Below, piece after piece: positions 22,587 to 34,400 of a stretch of DNA of 64,000 nt. Origin of the DNA: Zelopaecilomyces penicillatus (taxonomy: Eukaryota; Ascomycota; Sordariomycetes; Hypocreales; Pseudodiploosporaceae); assembly GCA_005765155.1 (NCBI GenBank), contig VCCP01000003.1:3534001-3598000 (forward strand), in the 5' to 3' direction. A program made the translations under genes and the position numbers. Every line of letters starts with the position of its first letter. Positions within the stretch are counted from its first letter, which is position 1. Under the pieces are notes generated by a model. It was not told the DNA's origin. It worked only from the letters and a program-made list of their open reading frames with translations, and made no database searches.

Positions 22587-23177
22587 GAAGCCGCCGCCGG
22601 TTGGTCTTTGACTACACCAAAAGACCAGGTCGTTGCTTTGACCAGTCGCTTGAACTCGAAACTCATTGGCATCGGCCCCGGCGCCATCAAGGAACAAGTA
22701 ACCCTCGCACAACGCGAATTGATCCCCGACAGCGACCCCAAAGCCTTCAACCTCGGCCCCTTTTACCGTCGTGAGCTGTCTCTAGCATGGGACCTGCTCC
22801 CCGGAATGCGACCGTGGGTACTCTACGTAAACGGAAGCAACTCGCCCTTCTTCGGCTACCCCCAAACCCGCGATGAGCGAGCCCAGCAAACGGGCACTGG
22901 CATCGGAGGCAACGGCGGCCTGAAACTAGGCGCCGTCAAGCAGGTCATCGTTGACGGTGGACAGCACACCATTGTCTTTGACAAGGACCTTGGCAAGGTG
23001 GTAGCTCCTGTAGCGGACTGGCTAGTGGCGGAATCGCGCCGATGGGTTGAGGGGCCCAAGAAGCGCCGGGATAGCTGGCTGAGGAAGAGTGATGAGGAGA
23101 AGAAGTCTGTCGGAGCCGAGTACGTAGCCGCTCTGGCAGTGGAGATGAGAAAGTTGGCGCGACCAGGGAAGCTGTAG
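21759..23177 (+). CDS. alpha/beta hydrolase, AKT2/Lpx1-like, poly-Q and poly-A bearing
   Basis: A single exon of 472 aa starting MTQSHKVTPLEDHF. The nucleophile elbow is GHSFG at 174-178 (Ser176). The segment KELYEPLFADLFHRAK-x-SGVNIRSIWMAD and the C-terminal GGQHTIVFD (likely catalytic His) match a fungal family that includes peroxisomal lipase Lpx1 and AKT2/AMT2-type esterases of secondary metabolism. A run of ten or so Ala (GCT codons) sits near residue 70, and a run of 17 Gln, all CAA codons, at about 260-276. The protein ends GKL, a weak peroxisomal-type tripeptide. These repeats are low-complexity inserts between conserved blocks. Probably an acyl-ester or acyl-CoA hydrolase. Confidence 0.87.
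21956..21982. repeat. (GCT)n trinucleotide repeat in coding sequence
   Basis: Nine or so consecutive GCT/GCA codons giving poly-Ala in the alpha/beta hydrolase, followed directly by a short GAT/GGA repeat coding for Asp-Gly. Confidence 0.8.
22536..22586. repeat. (CAA)17 trinucleotide repeat in coding sequence
   Basis: Seventeen uninterrupted CAA codons giving poly-Gln in the alpha/beta hydrolase. Pure-codon runs are prone to length change between strains. Confidence 0.9.
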
Positions 23178-23938
23178 CCTTGTATGTTTGTATATATATA
23201 TATATAGTTTGGACATTGTATATAATGTATTGTTTCTACGTAACAGTCAATCTTCTAACCAAGACTCAAAGCTTTACAGCATTCCATGGGAGAGAGTTGT
23301 TAGCATCAACCAAGTAATATCACACGTACAAACACCATCTCTTCAATTTCAGTGAATGTATACATAATAAATCACAATGAGTCTCAACGGGCTGACCACT
23401 AACCTTGCCTATTCATCGGCAATCCCACAGCCCAACGTGAGCCATGTGCCGATAAAGTAGGCAATCGCAAGTACAGGGTTATTAGTCGCCGCCGCCGCCG
23501 CCATTGTAATGACTTGTTGTCCCGCCGGCGGGGGGGGCTTGTGAGTTGTGACGAATACGACTCATTCGTTGATTCATTGATACATTGACGCATAATACTC
23601 ACTACCTTGCCTTATAACCCTTGGCAAGTGGAGGGGTTGTTGTCTCCATTAGCGGGCGAGGCTAGTTCCAGCTTAGAAGTTGTATCCTTGGCGGGGACAG
23701 CTGGGGCTTCTCTCACTCGTCGTTTTACACTCTACTCCGTATTACATACCTACGTACTGTATGGTATGAGAGAGTAGAGACACAATCACGGGCCAAGATA
23801 CAACCACCTTAGCAAACGTTACGCTGCCCCCCCTCGCTGTAGATTACTTATGCCAGCCAGGTTCTCCTCACTCCTCGTGCTACGTGCCACACCTAGCTAG
23901 ATGCCTCTGGTATTCGACATCGGTAATTAACGGCCATC
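23178..23938. other. intergenic region, P450 promoter
   Basis: No gene seen. TACGTACTGTAT at 23751-23762 lies about 180 bp before the P450 start and resembles the element upstream of the desaturase. Confidence 0.4.
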
Positions 23939-25798
23939 ATGAAGCCCCTGGCTGAACCCTCCAACCCTGTGCTCTTAACCCTGAGCACCGCCGTTGGTCT
24001 CTCTCTTCTCTATGTAAGTACGCCATTGTAAACAAACTCTGCAATGATGAATAGAAAAAAATAACTCATTCACCAACCACAGATCATCGGCACCATCTTC
24101 CATCGCCTCTGGTTTCACAGACTTGCAGGGCAATCGGGGCCTTTGCTAGCGCGTCTGTCCGGAATACCCAATTGGTATCACGCGGCCAAGGGTGACCGAC
24201 ACGAGTGGCTCTACAGCCTCCATTCCCGATATGGTTCGTCGTCTGGATCTCTTCCACACTCACTTTTCATTATTCAAAATGTCTTGAATCTTGCTTGTGT
24301 TTGCCTGTTTTGTTTGTCTCATTCTCAGACACTCTAGCTGACTTTGAGAGAATTCCCCAAGGCTCTACCGTGCGCTTTGCACCAGACTCTGTCTCCTTTG
24401 ATACTGTCGCCGCCGTGGATTGCATCTACAAGTCCCGCAAGTCCAACGTAGTCAAGTCCCACTGGTATCAATGTGTTCGAGACTCTGCAGGAGGCTTTGA
24501 AAGCACATTCACAGCCAGGCAGAAGCCTCGCCATGCGGTTAAACGTAGATTGCTTTCGCATGCGTTTTCCGAGCGCGCACTGAGGGACTATGAGCCTAGA
24601 ATCCGCACTCTCATCGGCACTTGGCTCGACTGTCTTGAGGTGGAAAGAGAGAAAGAGGCCAGTGAGCTCAATCTGGGCGACTGGTGCAACTATTTGATCT
24701 TTGACATCCTTGGTGATTTGGCCTATGGTTCGGCGTTTGGACTCACCACTAACACCGAGGATCGCTCCATTGTTGGCTTGATCCCCAAGGCCACCGGCGG
24801 CTGGTATTCAGTGAGTTCGAGCTTGCCTTTTGAGATGAAAACTACCAACAAAAAAACCAAACTAATCCCCTTTTCAGCTGGGTTACCATCCTTTAGCAAA
24901 ATGGATGAGTTATGTTCTTTACAAAACTCCACTCGGCCCATGGGTTGGAGGCTCATCTTTCCAAGACAACATTCGCTTTCGCAACGTATGTCTTTCTAAG
25001 CTCAAAGAGCGTCGCCAGAGAAGCCAAAACGCTGAAAATGGTACTGTTGAAATGGAAATGGAGAAGGAAAAGGAAGACAAGAAAGACATGTTTGAGCATC
25101 TCCTCAAAGGACGGGACCCCGAAACCGGTGAGGGCTATTCCATTGGAGACCTGGCCTGCGAAAGCGTGCTCCTCATGGTCGCCGGGTCTCAATCAACATC
25201 CGGTGGACTCGCTGCTACATTCTTCTACCTAGGCCATCATCCAGCCAAACTGTCCAAACTGAGAGATGAAATCCACGCCGCGTTTGCCACCGAGGATGCT
25301 ATCCGCTATGACCCTGGAGGCCAGCTAGCAAATCTTCCTTACCTCCGCGCATGCATCGACGAAAGCTTGCGCCTGTCGCCTCCAACACCGGGCCATCTAC
25401 CCCGAGAGATTGTAGACGACCAAGGCCTCACGATCGATGGACGCTGGTTCCCGGCAAATGCAAATGTTGGTGTAAGTCCCTATGCGATTCACCGCAATAA
25501 GCTCTACTATAGCGACCCGCTGGAATTCTTGCCAGAACGCTGGCTGGGAGATAAAGAAGCGACCAAGACGCTCGCCTCGGCCTTTTCTCCATTCAGCGGT
25601 GGTGTGACAGGTTGTATTGGCCAGCAATTAGCCATGATGGAGATGTGTCTGGCTATTGCCAAACTGCTGTGGCGGTTTGATCTTGTCGCACAGTCGGCGG
25701 AGAGCAAAGATGATGGCCCGGTTGAGTTTCGTATGAAGGATTGTTTTGTGGGTGAGGGCATTGGGCCTAGAGTACGATTGGTTTCTTGTCCTCCTTGA
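23939..25798 (+). CDS. cytochrome P450 monooxygenase
   Basis: Four exons (23939..24013, 24083..24233, 24329..24810, 24878..25798) encode 542 aa. The N-terminus has a hydrophobic ER anchor (about residues 10-32). The K-helix ESLR is near residue 397, the PERW motif near 450, and the heme loop FSGGVTGCIG with the axial cysteine near 482. Two usual residues differ: the I-helix reads AGSQSTS where A-G-x-D/E-T is expected, and the heme loop has Thr where Arg or His normally contacts a propionate. The rest is intact with no frame break, so it is probably functional. Overall pattern resembles CYPs of fungal secondary metabolism. It lies downstream of and parallel to the AKT2-like hydrolase. Confidence 0.92.
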
Positions 25799-27692
25799 AG
25801 GGGTTGTTTTGGTGCAGAAACATGCAGCCAAGTTCATTCTGTGCTGGGTATCAGGTTTCTAACAAAGTTGAAGTAACATTGATAAAAATCCAGTTAAGAA
25901 TAGTTGTCTGCCTGGTGACGCTCAAATACGCAAAGATGCACACCAGCTCTGTATACAAGTTCAGAGCCACATATTCTTTAGTCAAGATCATTTATCAATG
26001 CTTTTCAGCCTGTTTATTCACATCAGTATCATCATGTCGCTCATTACTTGATACGAGAGCCTCAAGACTCGACCATCCGAGGGAAATAAACCAAAGTCCC
26101 AATCGCCGTCTTCCATTCCCTGCAATGTTACATCAAATACCTAAAATATTATACAAGCTCTTCTAATAAAGAAAAACGAGGCTCCAAGACCCAATCTATA
26201 AGGATCTCTCTAACTCTCATTCGAAAACTATCCAAACTGTGGGGGAGCCAGCATAAAGGCTTAAATATGCAAATCAACCCAACAAGCTCAAGCACGTTGA
26301 AGAGAACATCTTATGCGGCATTGACCATCGGTTCAAAACTCTATATTAGAGATTTTCGTAACTAGTCAAAAACTAACAACGGCGGGCCGGTTCTTAGCCA
26401 CGTGCCATGATTGGTGAAGATGGTTCTGTTTGACAGATGACGTGCAGCCTATCCCACCGGCACGACATGGATTATCGTTCAGGCCCTTGCTAGGCAAATC
26501 TCAAGTTATGCACGATGCGACTAATTCTTGCGCTAATAAAGCACAGAATGTAACTGCAAATACAATTTCTTTTCCTTTCTTTTTGTGTTGTGTTGTGTTA
26601 AACTGAACTCTTGAGTCGGCAGGGGACGCTGGTTCTTGTCAACTCATGCCTTTCAATGCTGCTTGATCGCCAATCCGAATGGCGTGCCAAGGATCAAATT
26701 GATGCTCAAAATCGCAATAACTCTTCCATTACTGCTTCTTTTAAACTCTTGTTCTCACCGTCTCTGTTTTCATCTCATCATCTTCATGTGTTGTTGACGT
26801 GTAAGTGCCCAGGGCTGGACGTGGTTGCTTGGGGTGCGACACCGGCTCTGTCAGTTTCGAGTTCTGACTGCTGTACTCTGATAATGAACAGGTACCTACT
26901 GCCGCTCAGTTATATGTGCCTTTCTCCATATATGGTAGGTAGTGCATAGAGATCAATCCTCTTGATTTCTGTTGATAGTTCTTCTCTACACCGGATACCC
27001 GTGTGCGCAAGAGCCCACGGCACAGATCACGCACCCAGACCCAGGCCTGTTCATTCAGTCGTTAGAGCATACTCTCTAGCCACCACTTGTTTTCAAGTAG
27101 GCTGCACCAGTTCATAACGTTGAAAGCCGAGTTACAAGCTGTCCCACCCCAAAATACTGAACAAATGCCGTACATTAGATGTCCGCAGAAAGAGCAATGA
27201 CGCCGGTTTGGCTTTTTATCAAGTCATTGGCTTTACTATGCCGTCGGCTTCGGCTTCGGCTTTTCATTAAGCGGTAGGATTTGCTTCATTTCTCGGTCTC
27301 GGCTCCGGTTCAGCTTTCTCTCACAACAAAAAGGGTTAGTCACTATGTGTCATGTCATACGTCCTTCAAACCTCATTTGTAGATAAGCCAAGTATCGATG
27401 ACTAGTCTAATTACCACAAACCAGCCCATGTCGTCAAAATTGTTAATTATAGGATTGCGTGGCGTGAAGCTGTTGGTGAGTCACGCAGGACACACAGCAT
27501 GGCTAGAAGTTACCGTTATACTTGGGACTTGATCTCAGATTATTTAAGTGAGACCACTTCCGGTGAAGCACTGCAATATATCAATTCGATATTGGACGCA
27601 GCGCATACATTCATCTCAGGTTTCAACCATCACTCTTGCTCTTACACCAAATCAATCATCGACCGCAAATCCTCACAATACATCCCCGCTCA
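25799..27692. other. intergenic region, nothing recognised
   Basis: 1.9 kb of mixed to AT-rich sequence. Short ORFs lack protein-like composition. No repeats longer than a few units, except GGCTTC-type repeats near 27246-27262. Confidence 0.4.
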
Positions 27693-27987
27693 ATGTCTTC
27701 TTCAAACAAAGTCTCACAACTGTACGCCAACACCGCCAGCTCCGAGGAGACTCTTGTGGAATCAAGCTCAACATCGTCTGCCAATATAACTTGTGAGTTC
27801 ATCCGCACCCACAATAACAGACCAGTCGTCCAATACGAGTTTGTTGACAAACTTCTTATCCACATTAGCTACCGACAAGTCCAAACCTGGAAGAAAGACA
27901 CAGAAGGATGCCAAAGCTCAGAAAATGGGAAATGGGGAGGCCCGAGCTAGTAAGAGGAGTCCATTATATTTTATGATCCTTCATTAG
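27693..27987 (+). CDS. small basic hypothetical protein, spliced (tentative)
   Basis: Two exons, 27693..27792 and 27869..27987, give 72 aa. The intron has a consensus GTGAGT donor and a TTAG acceptor and joins in phase. The protein starts MSSSNKVSQLYANTA, has a Ser/Glu-rich first half and a Lys-rich second half (KPGRKTQKDAKAQK). No domain or signal peptide is seen. A CT/CA-rich leader precedes the start. The stop lies just before a TA-rich microsatellite. The call rests on splice signals and composition only. Confidence 0.35.
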
Positions 27988-28019
27988 ATATAGATATAGA
28001 TATATATATATATATATAT
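27986..28019. repeat. TA-rich microsatellite
   Basis: About 34 bp of GATATA and TA units at the end of the small ORF. Confidence 0.7.
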
Positions 28020-28784
28020 CGTTATACAGAATTTTATTTTAATCCCTTAAGTCTTTTTAGGCTATTCTAAGAACCGAATGTATAATCTTATAATTTTCTT
28101 TTTTCCTAAGATAATATCTTGAGTTAGTTACGGTCTTAGGTAGAAGCTATAGGAGTGGTTTAGGCATTTGTGCTGGTTTATCTTTCCGGGCTTATAACTA
28201 CTGCGCCAGAAATGGTGAATTTATACATTTACTTAGTCACTTTGATTGACCCTTATTACAGCATATAGAATGGATCCATGAAGTAATTATGTTTCGGCCC
28301 ATTGTACCGTGTCATTTATGGTCAAATGCGCACTGCAAATCGGTGTGCCAACAAGTTATCCGAATAGCAGCAACCGTGGTTGAGCTCTTCATGGAATTCT
28401 AACACCTCGGCGGTGAACATTGTCAACTTTCACCAAGGAGTTGTAGACAGATTTCTTTACCAATTTGGTCGGGCAGAGAGACTAATCTGGCCAGCGTGAA
28501 TGTGTGTCTGTGTCACACCGCCACAACCACATAGCCAGAGTTCACAGATAATTAATACATGTCAGCTATACAACCCTCGACTAACAGTAGTATCATATAT
28601 ATCGTGACACAACTGTACAATCACATGCGCTGTAACGAATTGTTCCAAGATGGGTATAAAACTTGGATGGTATCATTGACTTTGTTATTGAACAGTTTCC
28701 CTTCACCTACTTTAAACATATATACATGCATTCATTACAGCAGCATCTGTGCATTTCCACATTTCATCTTTTCATGCTGAACAG
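27988..28784. other. AT-rich intergenic region
   Basis: 3' flank of the OPT transporter (minus strand) and of the small ORF. No gene seen. Confidence 0.45.
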
Positions 28785-31489
28785 TTACCACGAGCTTGGG
28801 CCAATACCAGGCCCGTTGGGGTCAGGTGCGGCCCGAAGAACTGCAGTGCCCTCGAAATCCATGTTCGTTTCGATGATGCTGTTGCCCCACCAAGATGGGA
28901 ATTCGGCATTACCAAGACCGAGACCAAGACCAACTAAAACGATGCAAAGGGCTGTACCAATGTCGAGAGCACCGGATAGAACGTAATTGTATTGAGCTGC
29001 GGTGTCAATGTTAGCGCGTGTTACAAGAACGGATAAAAGGTCGGTTGAACTTACTCCACCAGCCATTCCATCTCCTCTTGATCCACCAGTTGAAGATGAG
29101 ACCGACAATGACCCACTGAGCCAGATACCAGACAGTAGCGGGAGGGATCATTCCAGCAGCACCGAACAAGGCAGGGAAGACAATATAGCGGAGCATGCTG
29201 CGAGGGTAGCGGCGAGCCAACACCCACTGGATAAAGGGGCAGATGAATCCAATAAACCAAAACCAGTTAGTCCAGGCATATAGCTTGCCTGAACCGAACA
29301 CCAGGCCAGGGCCAATAACACCCCAGATGACACTGGCGTTGTAAAAGGTCCTAGCGCCGGGGCAAGTCAAACCCTGGGACTGGTCCGGAGTACAAATGCC
29401 CTCAATGTTACCCCGGATGAAGTTGTAGCTGGAAATTTGGACGAGAGAGAGCCAGATGACAGCGAAAGCCTGAGCGGCGAACATGCTGCGAGGCGGGATT
29501 TTCATATAGTGGCCAACCTTCATATCAGAGATGTAATTAAGACCATTGTATGTCAACATGTAGCCCCAACTCTTGAAGAGCATCATAGCGACAGGGCGAC
29601 CAGGAAGCCTATAGATAATGTTAGAACCAATGTTTTACGATCGTCGCGAAGCCTTGCAGTAACTCACATGTAACCGAAAATCATTTCAGTAATGATATTA
29701 AGACCAGTCTGCTGGTTGGTGATGGCCTGGATCATACCGATAGGAATGAAGAAAACAGCACCGATGAGAATACAGACAATATACGCCCACCAAGGAAGAT
29801 GAGTTGGCCATACTTGGGACGCAACCATGCCGAAAGCGAAGCTAACAGCAAAGATGGCCAAGAACCACCACTCCGGGGCTTCCTTGTACTTGCGCATAAG
29901 CTTGAGATGGATATCGGGCTCTTCGTAGCGAGAATCCCTGGCACGATTCCAAATATCGGGTCCATAGAAGAGCGCAATATGGGTAACAGTGGACATAAGA
30001 CCCGCAAATCCCATACCATAGGAGAGGGAGAAGGCAGGACCTAGGATGATGGGAGAGTACTCTTTGTAAGCAGTCATGTTGATAGTATAATCGGGAGTGA
30101 GAATACGGCTCGTGTTATACGGCTGAGCCCAACGATCGAAGTTCTGGTTGGCACTCAGAGGCAGATATCGGTAGTACTCGGGACCAGCGTAGGCAAGGCC
30201 AACGATACCAAAGATCATAATTATTAGACCAGCGGCTACATTGGCAATGGCGAAAGCGGGAGTGGGCAGAGGGCTCAGGAGGAAACCGGAAATGATGTTC
30301 CAGTCGAAGGAAATTGGGAGGAGACCAAGGCCGTTGTTGCCGCCAAAGATTTGGTTGATAATGACGTTGTTGGGACGAATCCAGCACACAAACATGAAAA
30401 GCTGGAGAAACTGGGCGAAAACTTGAGGGACCCATTCCCAGCAAAAGGTACAACCAGCAACAATCAGGAAAAAGGTGTAACGACCCATTTTCCATCCGTT
30501 GGTAGCAGCTGGATCAGCTGGGGCATGGTTATGCAGTGAATGCATAACGGTGGACGTGATGAGAGTCGAGGGCCAGACCATTGACGAGGGCCAGACGAGG
30601 AATCGTCGGGAGACGCCGGCAATACCAAAACCCATGGCTTGGGTGGACAGGACAAGAAGAACTTGAAAGCCCCAGCTATAGCAAAAGGAATTAGCATGAA
30701 TGGTCCAATCAGTATTAAATGTGAAAAGCTTACCCAAGATGCTGGTGATAAAAGATCTCCTGAGCAAGAAGAATATCAATCGCATAACTAGCAGTTGATC
30801 CCGCAGCGGTCATCATAGTGATGATGGTGTGCTCCTTGGTGTTGAATGGCCCAGGATTTAATTCTAGCTTGTAACCGAAGATGTTGAGAGTTTTCTCTGG
30901 CATGACTTTGGCCCAAAACATACCCAATCTAGACGAAGAAATGTTAGCAAATTGCGATAAGCAAGGCATTCAACGGGATGTAGCACATACGGATAGGCGA
31001 CCAACTGAACGACAGTAGATGTAATGGAGATGGGCGCACGTCGCAGAGTGAGCAAGATGTTACAAGCGGCCACAATTGTGCACATGAGAGCGCCAATTGA
31101 CCAGGCTCGCAGGGTATTCACGGGTAAATCTTCATCGGTTGGGGGGACCTGTACAACAAATAAGTCAGAATCGAACTGGTAGCGCAACTGCAATCAGATA
31201 TTCCAGCTTGGTGACATACGGCAGCCCGAACTTCGGGATATGGGGAGTCTTCCTGAATCAGGGATGCGTCGATAGCAGCCTCCTTCTCAACGTTGCCCGA
31301 GGCGAGGGCATCGTCAATGTTGTCAAGCTTAGAAACATCGAGGAAGGGATCCCATCGATGTTGCTTTCTGAAGTTGCGCAGCTCAGCCTCAGGATTGCCC
31401 GAACCTCCGGGGAGGATATCGGCGCCGCTAGATACAGCGGCAGTCTCAGCATTTGCCTCTTTGGCGTTGGACCGGAGTGAGAAGCCCAT
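28785..31489 (-). CDS. OPT family oligopeptide transporter, copy 1
   Basis: Six exons (31489..31220, 31148..30991, 30928..30734, 30675..29668, 29608..29055, 28996..28785) encode 798 aa. The family exports or imports small peptides, glutathione or related compounds across the plasma membrane with protons. A soluble N-terminus ends in EDSPYPEVRAAV, the conserved block before the first helix. The motifs LNPGPFNTKEH and ISDMKVGHYMKIPPR and the C-terminal GPSSW are typical. About 14-16 hydrophobic segments are seen. All five introns were placed by phase and conserved motifs. A second OPT gene lies 25 kb away in the same orientation. Confidence 0.94.
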
Positions 31490-34400
31490 GTTGCCTGTTG
31501 GGTGAAAGTCGCGGTGCTTTCACTGCAAAACGGTAGGCGCAAAGGCGATGGGTCAAGATGACAAGACGAAAGCTTGCTGAGGAAAGAAGAAGAAGCCAAG
31601 CCTGTGCTTGCGGCGGGAAGGCTGGTGTTTATATCCCAATGGCGGCGATCGCCGGGGGGGACAGGAGGGTGGCGTGTGCAAGACAGATCCAATGCTAGTT
31701 TGACGCACCGACAAGTGCTTGGAGATGGCGTGCGAGTGAGCACAACGGTAGCCACGCCCTCGCTCCGCCGGCCATCTGTTGCATTGGTGGTACCGAAGCG
31801 TTGGGTGGCCGAGGCAGTCATTACATGAGTACCTGAACAACGATATCGAGCTCAAAATTATAGCAAGCTGTTGGGCCGATGCCATTTTGCCTCGCGTGTT
31901 GACGGGGGTGGCTGCCGCCACAGATACCATGGATGCAGAAGCTGCAGGGACCCTTTGCAATGGAGGCACGACTAAAAGGCTAGAGTCCGGGGACGCCAAG
32001 CCCTTGATGGGTTACTCGGCCGGGGGCGGCGGCGGCATCGCTGGCGGGCTGGCTGGGACAGGCACCGGGGTTTTAGGGTGGTGGAGCAGACTGGGTGTGG
32101 TGTGCGTGGTGTCTCGTCAAGGTTGCTTATCTGTGTTGTGTTGGCCGTCTGTCCTTCCCCCGTAGAAGTCTCGAAGCCAGGGTGGAAACAGACAGGAGAC
32201 GGGGATGTGGATTTGTGGAAGGATGGTGAGCATCTTGGCTGACAGAGGCCAAGGGTGAGTGCCGGGGTCTTGGCTGCGGCAGGTGCGAATATAGGTAACC
32301 TATCCAACCAGAAGGGCTACTACCACCTACTCTGACGACTACTACGGTGGTATGATAATGCGGACACAGCTGCTCTCTGGAGTGATACTCTGCACTTGCC
32401 CTAGCAGTTCGCACTTCCGTCAGGTACATGCGAAGCTGACAGGCATGTCCGTTCGGTCATCATGCCTGCATTTGCGTTATTCCCGTGTTCTTTTATCCCA
32501 CACACCAATGTCAGCAGCAACAGCTGGGAACTCTTTCTTCCCACACACCTCTCCACAATGGCAATGAGATGGGGACAGTATTCACAGTACGTGCAGTCAA
32601 GCAGCATGCCGAATCCGCCTCACATCGTGAAAGGAGGGGAACTACCTACAGCACGCCTCCCCGCCATTCAGCTCTCCAGTTTCTCCAGACCAGTGGCCGC
32701 CAGCACTTCATGCAAAGGAATCAGGAGGGTTGCTCGCGGGCGGGACCTTTTGATCTCTGGGCCCAAGTCGGCAAAAGCTCGACGCTGAGAAAGATTGCCT
32801 TCCGTTCCCCGCCATCGTGGTTGGCGGACGAGACAGCGTCTGTGTCGGCTAGAACGGCACATGCAGCCGGCTACATCTCCATTAGGCAGGTGGGCGGCCG
32901 ATGGCCCTATCGCAGCACTGCGCTCTCACCGGGGTGGCGCTGATTGGACGCTGGTTGGTAGAGCCGGAATGCCTCACACCCGTAGGGAGAGCGATTTAAC
33001 AAAAAACCATGCAAAATTCCCCCAAATGTCCTGTTTCCGGAACATGGACCCATACAGTACAAGCAGGTCAGAGGTGAGGACGATGGCAAGGTGAGTGAGC
33101 GCTTGCGGTGTCTATTCTGTCTCACCAACCCAATCAGCAGCCGCACCACGGCGGTATTGTGGAGTCTTGGTGAAAGGGCCGCCATTGCTCATCCGCAACG
33201 GTGATTCCGCCCTGGAAGCATAACTTGAGTAATTACAGGTTGGTAGATTCGCTCCCCCCAGAGCCCTGAGATCAATGCGCGTCCCGGGAACAGATATTCC
33301 CAAGGCAGGGCTTCTTATCTCTACGAGTACTATTGCCAATAGCAGGATGGAGTACGAATATTCTCTAATCCAAAGCAATGCAAAGGCCGGTTTTGGAAGC
33401 CCGCTCTGCGAAAAGGCTAAGCATTGATGAGCGAAATTTCTTCAACAACTCAAACCAACCAAACGTGCTTGTTTGAGTGCCCGCATGTTGGGCCGCGGCT
33501 GCTAGGGAGTGCGGGAGGCTGTGTCTTATTTCGTCTTTCTCTGCTGGGCAGCCGCCTGTCGCCCAAGGGAATGATTCCATGTCGCCACGGCGTGCCCGGT
33601 ATTTCTGATGATGAGCCATGAATGCGGGCAGCAAGATAAACACTTGCTAGGTGCCGTGTTATGTTGGTTGTCGTGGCGTCTTGTATTGGGCCTTTTGCCT
33701 CTCGCTTCAACCCCCCTTTTAATCCTTCGACTTTTCACAGGTAATCGTCTTTTGAACACCCGCCACCCTGATTGGGATGTTCCATGAAAGATTGTTGTTG
33801 CTGATCGAACTCTTTCGCGGGCGCAGATCAGCAGGCAAATTGGATTAAACAGGTCATGCTAGCGCTGTAGCAAGCCTGACCTTTTGCTTAGAGGATGCAA
33901 CCAATACCTTCCACATACCAAGTATGTATGGCCATCTCAAGGCATGTCCCTACCAGCCAACCAACCAGAATCGCTCGATTGATTGCATTTGCATGCTCCA
34001 ATGCATTGTAGGTTGCCATGCCAGATCTCAAGGAAGGCATGTTCTATCACAACTCCATAGCTGATTGACTGGGGTGTTAAGCGCGGCAGGGGGTGCTAAA
34101 CAAGATTGTTTTCAGACGCACTTTTGTTCAACCAAGATGGCGCTATTGAACCTTGCCACCCAAAACATTATCTCTAGGTGTATACTTAGAGCGAAGTGGC
34201 AGTTCCGGGGTTGAATATACGAAAAGTGCATGCAATCACAACACTGCATTGTTTTCGTGGAACCATGAATACCTACCTACTTCTACCAGGTGGCGCCGAA
34301 CAGTCGTTTTACCTTCCCTGGTAATATGGGATGTAACATCAACGATCCTGCAACCTCTAACGGGATGTCACGTCTTTTCCGAGTACATCTTCCATCTCAG

